64,000 nt of DNA, taken from positions 1 to 64,000 of the forward strand of contig JAQXCQ010000186.1 of NCBI GenBank assembly GCA_029251785.1, in the 5' to 3' direction. Positions 29,545-40,293 of this stretch are shown here, one piece after another. This stretch comes from Maricaulis sp. (GTDB lineage Bacteria; Pseudomonadota; Alphaproteobacteria; Caulobacterales; Maricaulaceae). Position 1 is the first letter of the stretch. Every line of letters starts with the position of its first letter. The translations under genes and the position numbers were made by a program. The notes below the pieces were generated by a model. It was given only the letters and a program-made list of their open reading frames with translations, did not search any database and was not told the origin of the DNA.

Positions 29545-29639
29545 AAATCAGCCGGTTTCACATAAACACACGCGACACAACGCCAATAGCGCATTGAATG
29601 AGGCCTGTAATCCCCTGTCACCCTATCCCGGAGCCTTCA

Positions 29640-30947
29640 ATGTTTCGCGCCCTGCCTGCTCTATTTGCCCTCGTTCTAACCGCGTCTTTGAGTGTCTCAG
29701 CGACGGCTCAAACCGATTATCGTGTTGATGTCGAACAATTTTACCAACAGCTGCTGGAAAACCACCCCGCCCCCTATGCCCGGACGAGCCAAGCCGCATG
29801 GGAAACGCATTACACCGACTTGATGGCCGCAGCCCAATCCATGTCCGAAGACGAATTCCTCGTTCGCATGAGTGGCTTTGCGGCGCTTGTCGGTGACGGG
29901 CACACGAATTTGCTGCCCTTCTATGCCCCGCCGGAGAGCTTCGCCAATCGTCTTCCTGTACGTTTCGATGTGTTTGAGGAAGGCGTCTTCATCACCCATA
30001 CCACCGCACCACTCGCTCACCTCGCCGGCGCAAAAATCACCGCAATCAACGGCCACGCCATCGAAACAATCGTCGCTGAATTTTCTGCTGTTATTGGCAG
30101 CGACAATCCACAATGGGCCAAACGATGGCTGCCAACCCTGCTCACCTATCCAAACTATCTTGAGGGTCTGCAATTGGGAGCGGGAGACCGCAATGCACCC
30201 CAACAATTTGAGCTCGAGCTGGAGGGGCAGACAATATTTGCGGACATCACCGCTTCGGCTGCCCGCGCGCCCCTTGCCGAAGCGCGGTCATCGGTTTCAG
30301 AACTGATCGACCCCGCCCTGATCTACGGCTTCACTCAATTGCCCGATACCGACACCGTCTATGCGGTGTATCGCGAAGTCGCCGATAGCGAGGACGAAAC
30401 CGTCGCGCAATTCGCCGCGCGCCTTTTTGCCTATATCGAAGACAATCAGATTGACCGTCTGATCTTCGACATTCGTGAAAACGGCGGCGGCAATAATTAT
30501 CTCAACCAGCCCTTCCTGCACGGCATGATCGCTTCGCGCGTTAATCGCCCCGGCGGCCTGTATATTCTAACCGGTCGCATGACGTTTTCCGCCGCCATGA
30601 ACATCGCCACGCGCACCGAACGCCATACGCAGGCCCTGTTTGTCGGCGAAGATACCAGCGGTGCCCCCAATCACTAAGGCGACCCAACGTTTGGAGCTCT
30701 GCCCGTATCCGGCCTGCCCTACATCATGTCGACCCTGTTCTGGCAGGACAGCCAGCCCGATGATCAGCGCAATACGCTGACACCGGATATTCAAGTCGCT
30801 GTGCGATGGTCTGATTGGGTTGAAGGCCGTGACGCGGCGCTGGAAACCGCTATTCGTCACCAGGTGCCCGATGGAACAGAGGTCGTTTCTCCTCCCGCTC
30901 GCTGGGCCCGCGCCTCCCAGGTCAATCCGCGCGGCGCGCCCGAATAG
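29640..30947 (+). pseudogene. S41-like peptidase gene interrupted by in-frame TAA at 30675-30677
   Basis: Signal peptide MFRALPALFALVLTASLSVSATAQ; GRMTFSAAMN catalytic region; GEDTSGAPNH-stop-GDPTFGALPVSGLPYIMSTLFWQDSQPDD... open in the same frame to TAG at 30945. Confidence 0.8.
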
Positions 30948-31047
30948 CGCTTGGCTGCGGCAACACACCGCAAGCCATATCTGAGCCCAACCCTTTATCG
31001 CCCTGGCGGGCCTCACTATCTCCATCAGGGTATTTCGTGAGGTCCCG

Positions 31048-31497
31048 ATGCGTGAAAACCAGCCGATTCGTGTAACCGCTGCCCGCCAAAACGCGCGCGA
31101 TGAAGCGGCCGATCTGGGTATCGATCATGACTTCATCAGCCTGCTGGTCGACAGCTTTTACGACCGCATCCGCACGCATGAAGAGCTCGGTCCAATCTTC
31201 AACGATGCAATCGGCGATAATTGGGGGCCCCATCTGGACACGATGAAGCGCTTCTGGGCTTCGGTCGCGCTCCACGATGGCTCGTATACCGGTCGCCCGG
31301 TTCCAGCCCACATGAAGCTGGAAGGGCTCAATCCGGGTATGTTTGCCACCTGGCTGGGTATGTTTGAAGAGACGCTCAACGACATCGCGCCGACACCCGA
31401 CACGCCGATTTTCTTCATGGAGCGCGCCCGCCGCATCGCCAATAGCTTGCAGCTCAACATTTTCTACAACCCAACCACCTCAGCCCGTCAGACTTGA
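31048..31497 (+). CDS. Group III truncated hemoglobin
   Basis: LLVDSFYDRIRTHEELGPIFNDAIGDNWGPHLDTMKRFWASVAL...PAHMKLEGLNPGMFATWL. Confidence 0.85.
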   Translation: MRENQPIRVTAARQNARDEAADLGIDHDFISLLVDSFYDRIRTHEELGPIFNDAIGDNWGPHLDTMKRFWASVALHDGSYTGRPVPAHMKLEGLNPGMFATWLGMFEETLNDIAPTPDTPIFFMERARRIANSLQLNIFYNPTTSARQT

Positions 31498-31563
31498 ACA
31501 CAGGATCAATCCGTTCCATGTCTGGAACAAGCGGTATTCTCCGTGGCCCGTCGGGTGCTCGAC

Positions 31564-32823
31564 ATGACGCGTACCAATCCAGCGACCAGCGAAACAGCGC
31601 CGCTCTCCGTGTGGGAATTGGTCGCTATCCTCGTCACCATGACCGGCCTAGTCGCCCTGTCGATCGATATGATGCTTCCGGCACTCGAGGAGATCGCGAC
31701 AGAGCTGGATGCGCCGCGCCCTAATGACCGCCAATTTGTCGTCACCAATTATCTGCTTGGCTTCGGTTTCGCGCAATTGATCTATGGTCCGCTCTCAGAC
31801 GCCTATGGTCGCCGGCCCGTCATTTTGGGATCGCTCATTCTGTTCATGGTTCTGACAACGGTCTGCATGCTGGCCAATACGTTTGAGACCATGCTCGTTG
31901 CGCGTTTTCTGCAAGGTTGCGCCGCGGCCGCTTGCCGGGTTGTTGCAGTGGCGATCGCCCGCGATTTGACGTCCGGTCGCCGCATGGCAGAAGTGATGTC
32001 GCTGTCGATGACCATGTTTATGGCCGTGCCGGTTATTGCACCGGCGATCGGCCAGGGCATCCTGTTTGTCGGCGACTGGCGCTGGATTTTCGCCGCCCTG
32101 CTGGCGTCCGCCGTGGCGTTGGTCGGCTGGTTGTTTTTCCGCCTGCCCGAAACCCTACATGCCGAGCACCGCATCAAGCTGTCCGTAAAGACCACCAGCG
32201 CGGCATTCATGGAGGCCGTGACCACGCGGCTGACTATCGGCTACACGATGGCGGCTGCCGCCTTCTTTGCCGGCCTGTATGCCTTTCTGGCGTCTGCCGA
32301 CCAGATCCTGTCAGAGCATTACCGCTTGGGTGAAGACTTCCCGCTAGCCTTTGCCTTTATAGCCGCGGGCATGGGCTTCACCAGCTACGCCAATTCCAAA
32401 CTGGTCATCAAATGGGGCCAGCGCCGCCTCTCACACGGGGCCCTGATCGGATTCATTATTATCAGCGCCATTCACACCGTGGTGCTCGCGATGGGGATCG
32501 ACAGCCTGGTTGTATTTCTTCTCCTGATGGCACCGGCCATGGCATTACTGGGCCTGATCGCCGCCAATTTCAGCGCGCTCGCCATGGAACCGGTTGGCCA
32601 TATCGCCGGCACCGCCTCAGCGACATACGGCTTTATTACAGGCGTAATCGGCACTTTGCTCGGCATCGCCATCGCGCAAATGTATTCCGACAGCGCGATG
32701 CCGCTTATCGTCGGTCAGGCGTGTCTCGGCGTATTAACGCTGCTGTTTGTGCTCATCACCGAACGCGGAAAATTATTTGGCATTGGTGAGACGTCTGATG
32801 GTGTCGAAGCGACCGCTGATTGA
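31564..32823 (+). CDS. MFS multidrug transporter, Bcr/CflA-like
   Basis: IDMMLPALEEIATEL; FAQLIYGPLSDAYGRRPVILGSLILF; 12-TM-like hydrophobicity. Confidence 0.88.
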   Translation: MTRTNPATSETAPLSVWELVAILVTMTGLVALSIDMMLPALEEIATELDAPRPNDRQFVVTNYLLGFGFAQLIYGPLSDAYGRRPVILGSLILFMVLTTVCMLANTFETMLVARFLQGCAAAACRVVAVAIARDLTSGRRMAEVMSLSMTMFMAVPVIAPAIGQGILFVGDWRWIFAALLASAVALVGWLFFRLPETLHAEHRIKLSVKTTSAAFMEAVTTRLTIGYTMAAAAFFAGLYAFLASADQILSEHYRLGEDFPLAFAFIAAGMGFTSYANSKLVIKWGQRRLSHGALIGFIIISAIHTVVLAMGIDSLVVFLLLMAPAMALLGLIAANFSALAMEPVGHIAGTASATYGFITGVIGTLLGIAIAQMYSDSAMPLIVGQACLGVLTLLFVLITERGKLFGIGETSDGVEATAD

Positions 32824-32906
32824 CGATCATTACGTTCGCGTGTCCAAGCTTTAACTTGCTGATTTGGCGCGCCCGTCAAACACTCCGGATAACAACGGAG
32901 ATCGAC

Positions 32907-33653
32907 ATGAAGCCCTTCATTCCCTTCCTGATCGGCGCCGCAGGATTCGCGGTCAGCGCTTTTTCTGCCGTCACACCGCCAGTGACGTCGGACGAAATCC
33001 TGCAAGCCCACACTGACGCCCGCGGGGGCCTTGAAGCGATCCAGACGGTGGACAGTATGGACGTCCGTCTGACCATTGATGAAGGCTGGGTCGCCACCAG
33101 ACATTATCAGGCCGTTCGTGATGGCAGCATGCGGATCGACGTCTATATCGGTGAGGAACGCGTGTTCACTGAAGCGCTTCTCGACGGCGATGCCTGGTCG
33201 ATGCAGCAGGGTGAAATCACGGGAACACCGATCACTGAAGAAGAGGCGCAAATCCTTTGGCGCGGCGTGCTGGGCAATCTGTATGCGATGCAGGAATGGT
33301 CCGATCACGGTGTCGTAGTCAATGCACGGGGTCCGGAGGCCCTTGATGGCGAAGATTTCTGGATCATCGACATCACCCATGTAGACGGTTTCCAGGACCG
33401 CTACTACCTCGATATCGAAACCTTCCTGATCGCGCGCCAACGCAGTGATCACTCACTTCACCCGGCCGTCGATCCAACCGTCCAACGCTTTGAAACGCGC
33501 TATTCCGACTATCGGGAAGTTGATGGAATCATGTTCGCATTCCGAGAAGAAAAATACGATATGGACACAGGCGAACGCGCGCAATTGATCACGATCCAGA
33601 GTCGTGAATTCAATGGGGTCAATGATCATACCGCGTTCGAGCAGCCTCAATAG
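32907..33653 (+). CDS. Secreted outer-membrane lipoprotein-sorting-like protein
   Basis: Signal peptide MKPFIPFLIGAAGFAVSAFSA; HTDARGGLEAIQTVDSMDV ... YYLDIETFLIARQR ... DYREVDGIMFAFREE. Confidence 0.75.
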   Translation: MKPFIPFLIGAAGFAVSAFSAVTPPVTSDEILQAHTDARGGLEAIQTVDSMDVRLTIDEGWVATRHYQAVRDGSMRIDVYIGEERVFTEALLDGDAWSMQQGEITGTPITEEEAQILWRGVLGNLYAMQEWSDHGVVVNARGPEALDGEDFWIIDITHVDGFQDRYYLDIETFLIARQRSDHSLHPAVDPTVQRFETRYSDYREVDGIMFAFREEKYDMDTGERAQLITIQSREFNGVNDHTAFEQPQ

Positions 33654-33730
33654 GCATATGACACAAACCATCGCTGGAAGGCCGGACCGACTCTGCTAGG
33701 CTCTCCACCAGCCATCGGGGAGAAGCATCC

Positions 33731-34609
33731 GTGTCCTTCAACACCATCGCCTATGCCATCGACGAAAATATCGCCACGATTACGCTCAACCGACCCCAGC
33801 GCCTGAATGCCTTCACCCACGAAATGGGCGCCGAACTCGTCACCGCATACGATCTTGCCGATGCCGATGATGAGGTCCGGGCAATCATCGTCACCGGTGA
33901 GGGGCGCGGGTTTTGTGCCGGTGCGGATTTGTCGATGGGCGCTGAGACCTTCAATCTGATTAATCAGGCCAAGGAAGACGGCGATATTGACCCCGCCGAT
34001 CCGCGATGGCGCGATAGTGGCGGCGTCCTCAATCTGCGGACCTGGAACACCTTGAAGCCAGTGATTGGTGCCATTAACGGCGCTGCCGTCGGCATCGGTG
34101 CCACGATGCTGCTACCGATGGATATACGTATAGCGTCGATCAGTTCGAAATTCGCATTCCCGTTTGCACGTCGTGGAATCGTTTGGGATGGCTGTGCCAG
34201 CTGGTTCCTGCCGCGCGTCGTCGGCATTTCCACCGCCATGGAATGGGGTTTGACTGGCCGCACATTCCCAGCCGCTGAGGCCTTCGAAAATGGTCTTGTG
34301 AGCCGCGTTGTTCCCGATGAAAATTTGATGGCTGAAGCCCGCAATACAGCCCGCATGATCGCCGAGAAATCTTCCCCGGTCTCCGTTGCCATGATGCGCC
34401 GCATGGCTTGGCGCATGCTCGGGGCCGCCCACCCGATGGAAGCACACCGGGTCGAAAGCCGTGGAATTTTGCAGGCCGGCACAAGCCCGGACGCGCAGGA
34501 AGGTGTCATGTCATTTTTGGAAAAACGCGCGCCGGACTTCCCCCTCAAAGTGTCGAGTGATTTGCCGGACTGGCACCCATGGTGGGCGACTGAGGAAGAT
34601 GAATACTAA
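33731..34609 (+). CDS. Enoyl-CoA hydratase/crotonase family protein
   Basis: ATITLNRPQRLNAFTHEMGAEL; VTGEGRGFCAGADL; INGAAVGIGATMLLPMDIRIAS. Confidence 0.92.
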   Translation: MSFNTIAYAIDENIATITLNRPQRLNAFTHEMGAELVTAYDLADADDEVRAIIVTGEGRGFCAGADLSMGAETFNLINQAKEDGDIDPADPRWRDSGGVLNLRTWNTLKPVIGAINGAAVGIGATMLLPMDIRIASISSKFAFPFARRGIVWDGCASWFLPRVVGISTAMEWGLTGRTFPAAEAFENGLVSRVVPDENLMAEARNTARMIAEKSSPVSVAMMRRMAWRMLGAAHPMEAHRVESRGILQAGTSPDAQEGVMSFLEKRAPDFPLKVSSDLPDWHPWWATEEDEY

Positions 34610-34633
34610 AGCGGCGAACGCTTGAATGAAGCA

Positions 34634-35026
34634 TTATTGACTATTCACGCCGGTCGCTGCCGCCATGATCACAGCCAGCTTGCCCTCAGCTTCTTTCTGA
34701 CGAGAAATCCGGGCATCGGAAGGCACCTCGCCGTGTAATCGTTCCTTGAAGCCGGGTTGCGAGATCACCGCAAATCCGCGCTCAGTCAAAAATGCCGCCT
34801 GCCGTGAAGGATCGAGGCGCAAATATCCGTGCCGCTCGAGCCCCAAAAACGCATCCGCCAATTCTTCCAATCGAATGCCAGGGCACGGTGAATTGTGCAA
34901 AAGCTGCCCGGCGACCATGGAATAGTGTCGCGAGACATCGGGCCTTGGTCGCTTGTCGAAAAAGCCGGTGACGTGAAAGGCATCGAGCACATAATCCTCA
35001 GCCCAACTCAGAGTGACATCGTTCAC
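34634..35026 (-). CDS. Hypothetical protein
   Basis: 130 aa ORF filling an otherwise empty interval; no recognised motif. Confidence 0.55.
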   Translation of the reverse strand: MNDVTLSWAEDYVLDAFHVTGFFDKRPRPDVSRHYSMVAGQLLHNSPCPGIRLEELADAFLGLERHGYLRLDPSRQAAFLTERGFAVISQPGFKERLHGEVPSDARISRQKEAEGKLAVIMAAATGVNSQ

Positions 35027-35141
35027 ACCAACTTCCTCCTGTCCGTCGAGGGATCATCGCTAGCACGATTCAGGCGAAAATCGAATTGTCAGCTACCTAT
35101 AATTGTGCATCATAACTGCCTATATGAAATAGAGAGCGATT

Positions 35142-36623
35142 ATGACGCAAGTTCTTCTGGTTCACGGCTGGAGCGCAAAAGACAAATCAATGGCCGAGCT
35201 GGGCCAGTTTCTAGATGCCAATGGCTACACCACGACTGACATTCACCTCGGCGGATACCCGTCTATGGCCGACGATGTTCATGTCCAGGATTCGGCCCGC
35301 CGTATGGATGAGGTGATCCGGCGATTGCAGCGCGCCGGAGAACTCGCCGACCGTTTCCACCTCATTGTCCATTCCACCGGCGCGTTGGTGTCGCGGCAGT
35401 GGCTTGCCGACCAATATCCAAATGGCGGCTCACCTGTCGACAATTTTCTGATGCTTGCACCCGCCAATTTCGGCTCACCAATCGCCACGCTCGGCCGGTC
35501 TGCCTTGGCGCGCATCGTCAAGGGTTGGAATCGCGGATTTCAGACCGGCACCGAATTTCTCCACGCGCTCGAACTTGGTTCGCAATTGCAGGAAAACTTG
35601 GCCTGTCGGGACCGTCTTGATCCGGATGGGAAAACGACCAGTCCCTTCTCAGAAACCGGCACACGCCCTTTCGTCATCGTCGGTGCCTCGCAAATTCCAG
35701 GAACCCAAATCACGGGCGAGAAGGCCTGGGACGGCACTGTCCGCATTGCCAGCGCCAATATCGACGCCCAGGGCATGACTGCGGATTTTTCGTCCGGAGA
35801 CCCAACCCAACCCGTCCTTAAACGCTGGTCCCGTCGCGGCCCGGACAAGACACCCTTTGCTCTCCTGCCGGACCGCCATCATCTGACCATCCTCAGGCCT
35901 GCCGCCAAGCGCAGCAATTCGCCGGACTCTGTCACGGCCAACCGATTGGGGGAGCTGGTCTTGGAAGCCCTCGCGGTAGCCTCACCGGACGCCTACGGCG
36001 AAGTTGCCACCCATTGGGCCACGATCTGCCAAGAAACCCGCCAACTCGCCCAGGACGGCGACGCCGCCGACGCCCTTCGCACGCGCATTCTCGGCAAAGC
36101 CAGCGCCAGTCACAGCCGGTTCGACGAATATTATCAAATCGTCGTCGAGGCTGTGGATGAAACCGGCTTGCCGGTTGATGATTTCGAGCTTTGGCTCACC
36201 GCGCCACGCAAGCAGGGCCGCCGCGACCTAAGAAGCAATCAGGCCATCACTCGCATCGAGATCGACGCCCACAATAATTTGATCCGCGACGACCACACCA
36301 ATCGGCGCAATTTAAACCGGCGCGTCCTGCATATCGACCGGCGGGCCCTGATGAAACGTGACGGTTTCCTGCGTACATCACTAACGCGTAGCTATGAGAA
36401 TATTCTTGCGGCCGGCATCACAGCCATCGCCCCCGGCAATAAGGTTTCGTATTTCTCAAAGGACAGCAAGCAGGGTAGCGGTCTGATCCCCTTGCGGGCA
36501 CTCGACCCTCAAGCTCAAGATGGAGAGGATCGATTCCTGCGCCGCTACTCAACCCATTTTTTGCGTGTCGTCGTACCGCGAGTGCTCGATGATGACGTCT
36601 TCACGATCCGATCAATGAGCTAA
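35142..36623 (+). CDS. Alpha/beta hydrolase (lipase-like) with uncharacterised C-terminal domain
   Basis: MTQVLLVHGWSAKDKS; HSTGALVSRQWLAD nucleophile elbow; 493 aa. Confidence 0.8.
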   Translation: MTQVLLVHGWSAKDKSMAELGQFLDANGYTTTDIHLGGYPSMADDVHVQDSARRMDEVIRRLQRAGELADRFHLIVHSTGALVSRQWLADQYPNGGSPVDNFLMLAPANFGSPIATLGRSALARIVKGWNRGFQTGTEFLHALELGSQLQENLACRDRLDPDGKTTSPFSETGTRPFVIVGASQIPGTQITGEKAWDGTVRIASANIDAQGMTADFSSGDPTQPVLKRWSRRGPDKTPFALLPDRHHLTILRPAAKRSNSPDSVTANRLGELVLEALAVASPDAYGEVATHWATICQETRQLAQDGDAADALRTRILGKASASHSRFDEYYQIVVEAVDETGLPVDDFELWLTAPRKQGRRDLRSNQAITRIEIDAHNNLIRDDHTNRRNLNRRVLHIDRRALMKRDGFLRTSLTRSYENILAAGITAIAPGNKVSYFSKDSKQGSGLIPLRALDPQAQDGEDRFLRRYSTHFLRVVVPRVLDDDVFTIRSMS

Positions 36624-36630
36624 GACTGGG

Positions 36631-37536
36631 TTAGATCAGCACGCCTTCACTCACCTTTACCGCATCGCCGCCAATCATCGCATTGACCAATTTGCCATTC
36701 TCGATCTGGATCAACAGGCGGATCAGGCTGGGGCGACCCATTTCAATGCCCTGATAAACGCTGATCGAATGCTCGCCATCACCAAACCCGCCTTGCTCGG
36801 CCAGCAAGCCGGAAAACGCCGCCACAGCACTGCCAGTCGCCGGGTCCTCATCAATGCCCAGGTGTGGCGCAAACATACGCGCGCGCCAGTCATGAGTGTG
36901 TTCATCGGAGACGGCCTTGGCGACCACATAGGCTTCCGACGGATTTTCGCCGCCAAATACAGCCTCAAAAGCCTCTCGGTTGATCTCAATCTCGGCCAGC
37001 TTATCCGCGTATCGTAGCGGTATGATCCCGATGGAAGCACCGGCAGACCAGACCCCGTCCTTCACGGGAGCATTGAGAAAATCACCCGCTTCCAGACCAA
37101 AAGCCTCGGCAATACGCTCGGGGTTTTGAATATCAGAAACCCGCTTCGGCATAGCGGGCAGGAAGAACCGGGCCGAACCATTCCGCTCACTGTTAATCCG
37201 GGCATCACAAATGATATCGCCGACCACTTCCTCAACGATTAAGCGACGACGCTGTCCCGGCTCCCCGCCCAATTCAAAGGCAAGCGCAATAGTGGCACCG
37301 ACGGTCGGGTGCCCGGCAAACGGCAACTCACTCTGCGGTGTGAAAATCCGGAGACCATAATCAGCCTCCCGGCCCTGCGGCTCAGTTACAAAGACGGTTT
37401 CGGACAAATTGAATTCGGAAGCGATTAATTGCATCGCCTCATCGTCAAGATCATCCGCCGCCAACACCACCGCCAACGGATTGCCGCTAAACGCCTGGTC
37501 GGTGAAAACGTCAAATGTCACAAAGCGGTGCGTCAT
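36631..37536 (-). CDS. PhzF family isomerase/epimerase
   Basis: FDVFTDQAFSGNPLAVVLAADDL; FNLSETVFV; LPFAGHPTVGATIAL; DEDPATGSAVAAF. Confidence 0.94.
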   Translation of the reverse strand: MTHRFVTFDVFTDQAFSGNPLAVVLAADDLDDEAMQLIASEFNLSETVFVTEPQGREADYGLRIFTPQSELPFAGHPTVGATIALAFELGGEPGQRRRLIVEEVVGDIICDARINSERNGSARFFLPAMPKRVSDIQNPERIAEAFGLEAGDFLNAPVKDGVWSAGASIGIIPLRYADKLAEIEINREAFEAVFGGENPSEAYVVAKAVSDEHTHDWRARMFAPHLGIDEDPATGSAVAAFSGLLAEQGGFGDGEHSISVYQGIEMGRPSLIRLLIQIENGKLVNAMIGGDAVKVSEGVLI

Positions 37537-37592
37537 GCATCAGTCCATTATTTGGGGGTTTTGTCGGGCATTTCAAAGCACGGGTTTCAGGC

Positions 37593-38504
37593 CTATTCGC
37601 CCAAATCCTGATCGTTTGAAATGAGTTCAATATCTTCCTCGGTCAGCGCACCGTCGACTCGCCAGCCATACCCGTCACCCTGAGCAAGCGTATCGGCCAG
37701 CCATGGCAGGGCTTGGGTGAGCTTCTCTTCGAGCGTCCAGGGTGGGTTGATCACCAACACACCGGCACCGGCCAACTTGCCTTCGGATGCCAAATCCCGA
37801 ACCCAAAGGTCCGCGCGAAGGATTTTTTCGGGCGCAACACCTTTTTCCGCGATCAACCATTCTGCAAGACCGTTATCAAAGCGGTCGGCGGCCCAGAGGT
37901 TTTTCAAGGATCGCCAAATCACAAATGTGCCGGTCGGCCATTTATTAAACGCCGCCATCATCGCTTCTGCCAGATGTGCAAGTTCATCGCGGTCTTCGAA
38001 CGGGGGATCGATCAGAACCAGACCCCGTTTCTCGATCGGAGGCAGCACACTCTTGAGCGCGCCATAGCCATCCCTTTGCTCCACCTTCACACGATCATCA
38101 TGCTTATAGCGATCAGCCAGAGTTTTAGAATCCGCCGGGTGGAGTTCGCACAATTGGAGCTTGTCCATCGACCGGGCCAGCCTCAAACTTATCTCCGGCG
38201 AACCGGGATAGCGTTTTAACCCCCCATCTTGATTCATGCCGAGCAAGACTTTGAACAGAGGATCCAGAGCGTCAGCGACCGCTTCCGGCATTTCTGTATC
38301 CCACAGTCGTTCAATGCCATCACGCCATTCAGGAGATCGGTCTGCTTCGTCCGAGGCCAGATCATAACCGCCAATGCCGGCGTGCGTATCGATCACGCGA
38401 AACGGCTTGTCCTTGGAGGTCAGGTGGGTGACGCATTGCGAAAGCACGACATGCTTGAGAATGTCGGCGAAATTTCCAGCGTGGAAGGCGTGTCGGTAAT
38501 TCAT
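37593..38504 (-). CDS. rlmJ: 23S rRNA (adenine(2030)-N6)-methyltransferase
   Basis: MNYRHAFHAGNFADILKHVVL start; DTHAGIGGYDL; LVLIDPPFEDRDEL. Confidence 0.95.
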   Translation of the reverse strand: MNYRHAFHAGNFADILKHVVLSQCVTHLTSKDKPFRVIDTHAGIGGYDLASDEADRSPEWRDGIERLWDTEMPEAVADALDPLFKVLLGMNQDGGLKRYPGSPEISLRLARSMDKLQLCELHPADSKTLADRYKHDDRVKVEQRDGYGALKSVLPPIEKRGLVLIDPPFEDRDELAHLAEAMMAAFNKWPTGTFVIWRSLKNLWAADRFDNGLAEWLIAEKGVAPEKILRADLWVRDLASEGKLAGAGVLVINPPWTLEEKLTQALPWLADTLAQGDGYGWRVDGALTEEDIELISNDQDLGE

Positions 38505-38665
38505 GGCCTGCCTATAACCCAGCCAGGCGTGCTCCGCCATCTTGCGATGCAATTCGAAAATCTCGACCCAGCTTACACTGATTTAATTCAGATCGCGCGT
38601 TTGTGCCAGGCACGTTACCGAATAGGTCCATAAAATGCCCCCAATTGCATCAATCGGGGACAATC

Positions 38666-39130
38666 ATGATCAAAACACTGACCGCGGCGGCGGCCGCCAT
38701 TACACTCTCAACCTTAGCCAGCGCCCAGGACCCTCAGGGCTTCATTCCCCCCGGGCAAGAAGGTTTTGCCGAAAGCTTTCGTGTCTCACCCGCCATCCGA
38801 GCCGGGAACTTCGTCTTCATCTCCGGTGTTGTCGGTGCCATTCCCCTCGACCGGGAGCGCACCCCAGAAGCTTATGAGGCCGCGATCAGGTCCGCCTTTG
38901 AGGATGTCGAGACGACCTTGAACGCATCTGGCACCGGATGGGAAGACGTGGTCGAGATGACCACTTTCCACGTCGACCTTCGAGACCATCAAACAATATT
39001 TCGTCGGGTTCGGGAAGAATTTATCGTGTCCGAACCCTATCCGGCCTGGACCGGGATCGGCGTAGAAAGCCTATGGGGGCCGGCACTATTTGTTGAGATC
39101 CGTGTCAAAGCCTATCTCGGAAGCGACTAA
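38666..39130 (+). CDS. RidA family protein with signal peptide
   Basis: MIKTLTAAAAAITLSTLASAQ; FRVSPAIRAGNFVFISGVVGAIP; DVVEMTTFHVDL. Confidence 0.87.
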   Translation: MIKTLTAAAAAITLSTLASAQDPQGFIPPGQEGFAESFRVSPAIRAGNFVFISGVVGAIPLDRERTPEAYEAAIRSAFEDVETTLNASGTGWEDVVEMTTFHVDLRDHQTIFRRVREEFIVSEPYPAWTGIGVESLWGPALFVEIRVKAYLGSD

Positions 39131-40125
39131 CCGACCTGGCCTGCCACCCAGAGCCCCAACACTGCGGCGATCAGCAAGAATAGAGTCGTCAGCACAACAA
39201 CAGCCATATGCTTGGCACCAAGCCCCGCTAGCGTTTTTAGTGACGTTTTCACACCCAGTGCCGCAATCGCCGTAATCAACATCCAGCGCGATGTAATCCC
39301 GGCGGCCTCAGTAATCATCGGTGGTATCAGCCCGAAACTGTTAATCGCCATAATAATGGCAAACGCCACGGCGAACATCGGCAGGCTTGCCGCCTTGCCC
39401 TCACCCTTGGGCGCGAAAACGACAAAGGCCAGCACCACGAGCGGCAACATCGCCACCCGCAATAGCTTGACGAAAACAGCCACATCACCCGCCTCATCGG
39501 AAACGGCATAGCCTGCACCCACCACCTGAGCCACATCGTGGATAGTGGCCCCGATGAGAAATCCAACCTGTGTATCGTCGACCTGCAACATTGAGAACAG
39601 GATCGGATAACCAATCATTGCAATCGTTGAGAGCGCTGTGACAGCCACGACTGCAAACAACGTATCGCGCTCACCACGGTCATCCTTCGGCAAAACAGCA
39701 GCTATCGCCAACGCAGCCGAGGCGCCACAAATTGCCACCGCGCCACCGATCAATAACCCAAATTGGGTGCGTCGCCCAAAAGCTCGCGCCAGAACCACCC
39801 CGATACCGATCGTCAGAACGATCAGGATCGGTGTCATGATCAGCGGCAATGGGCCCAATGACATCAATTGGTCTACGCTCACACGCGCGCCCAGCAAAGC
39901 CACACCCCAGCGCAAGATCGTTTTTGAGCAAAACTCTATGCCCGGCTGGCAGGCCTTATCTTCCATCAAAAAATGAAACGCCATGCCCAATAGCAAGGCA
40001 AACAGCATGACCGGGGCACCGTAATGGTCGGACAGAAATCCAGCGGCAAGCGCCAGAACGACACAGACTATAGTGCCCTGCCAGCGCAATTGCGCCCACG
40101 ATTTGACCGCACTCAATCGTTCCAA
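39127..40125 (-). CDS. YeiH family putative sulfate export transporter (UPF0324)
   Basis: CSKTILRWGVALLGARVSVDQL; GGAVAICGASAALAIAAVLP; TIHDVAQVVGAGYAVSDEAGD. Confidence 0.9.
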   Translation of the reverse strand: MERLSAVKSWAQLRWQGTIVCVVLALAAGFLSDHYGAPVMLFALLLGMAFHFLMEDKACQPGIEFCSKTILRWGVALLGARVSVDQLMSLGPLPLIMTPILIVLTIGIGVVLARAFGRRTQFGLLIGGAVAICGASAALAIAAVLPKDDRGERDTLFAVVAVTALSTIAMIGYPILFSMLQVDDTQVGFLIGATIHDVAQVVGAGYAVSDEAGDVAVFVKLLRVAMLPLVVLAFVVFAPKGEGKAASLPMFAVAFAIIMAINSFGLIPPMITEAAGITSRWMLITAIAALGVKTSLKTLAGLGAKHMAVVVLTTLFLLIAAVLGLWVAGQVG

Positions 40126-40293
40126 ATCAATTCCCTGCCACTATCCCCGGGGACGCCCCACGGGCAGACATAGCCTGTTCTGAACGATTGCACACCTAAG
40201 GATCGTGACCTCGAGCAGACGTGACAGATCCATAACTTCCCCAAATCGTGTCCGCACACTAGGTTGACGCGTTAAACTGCCGGGGAGGCCTAC

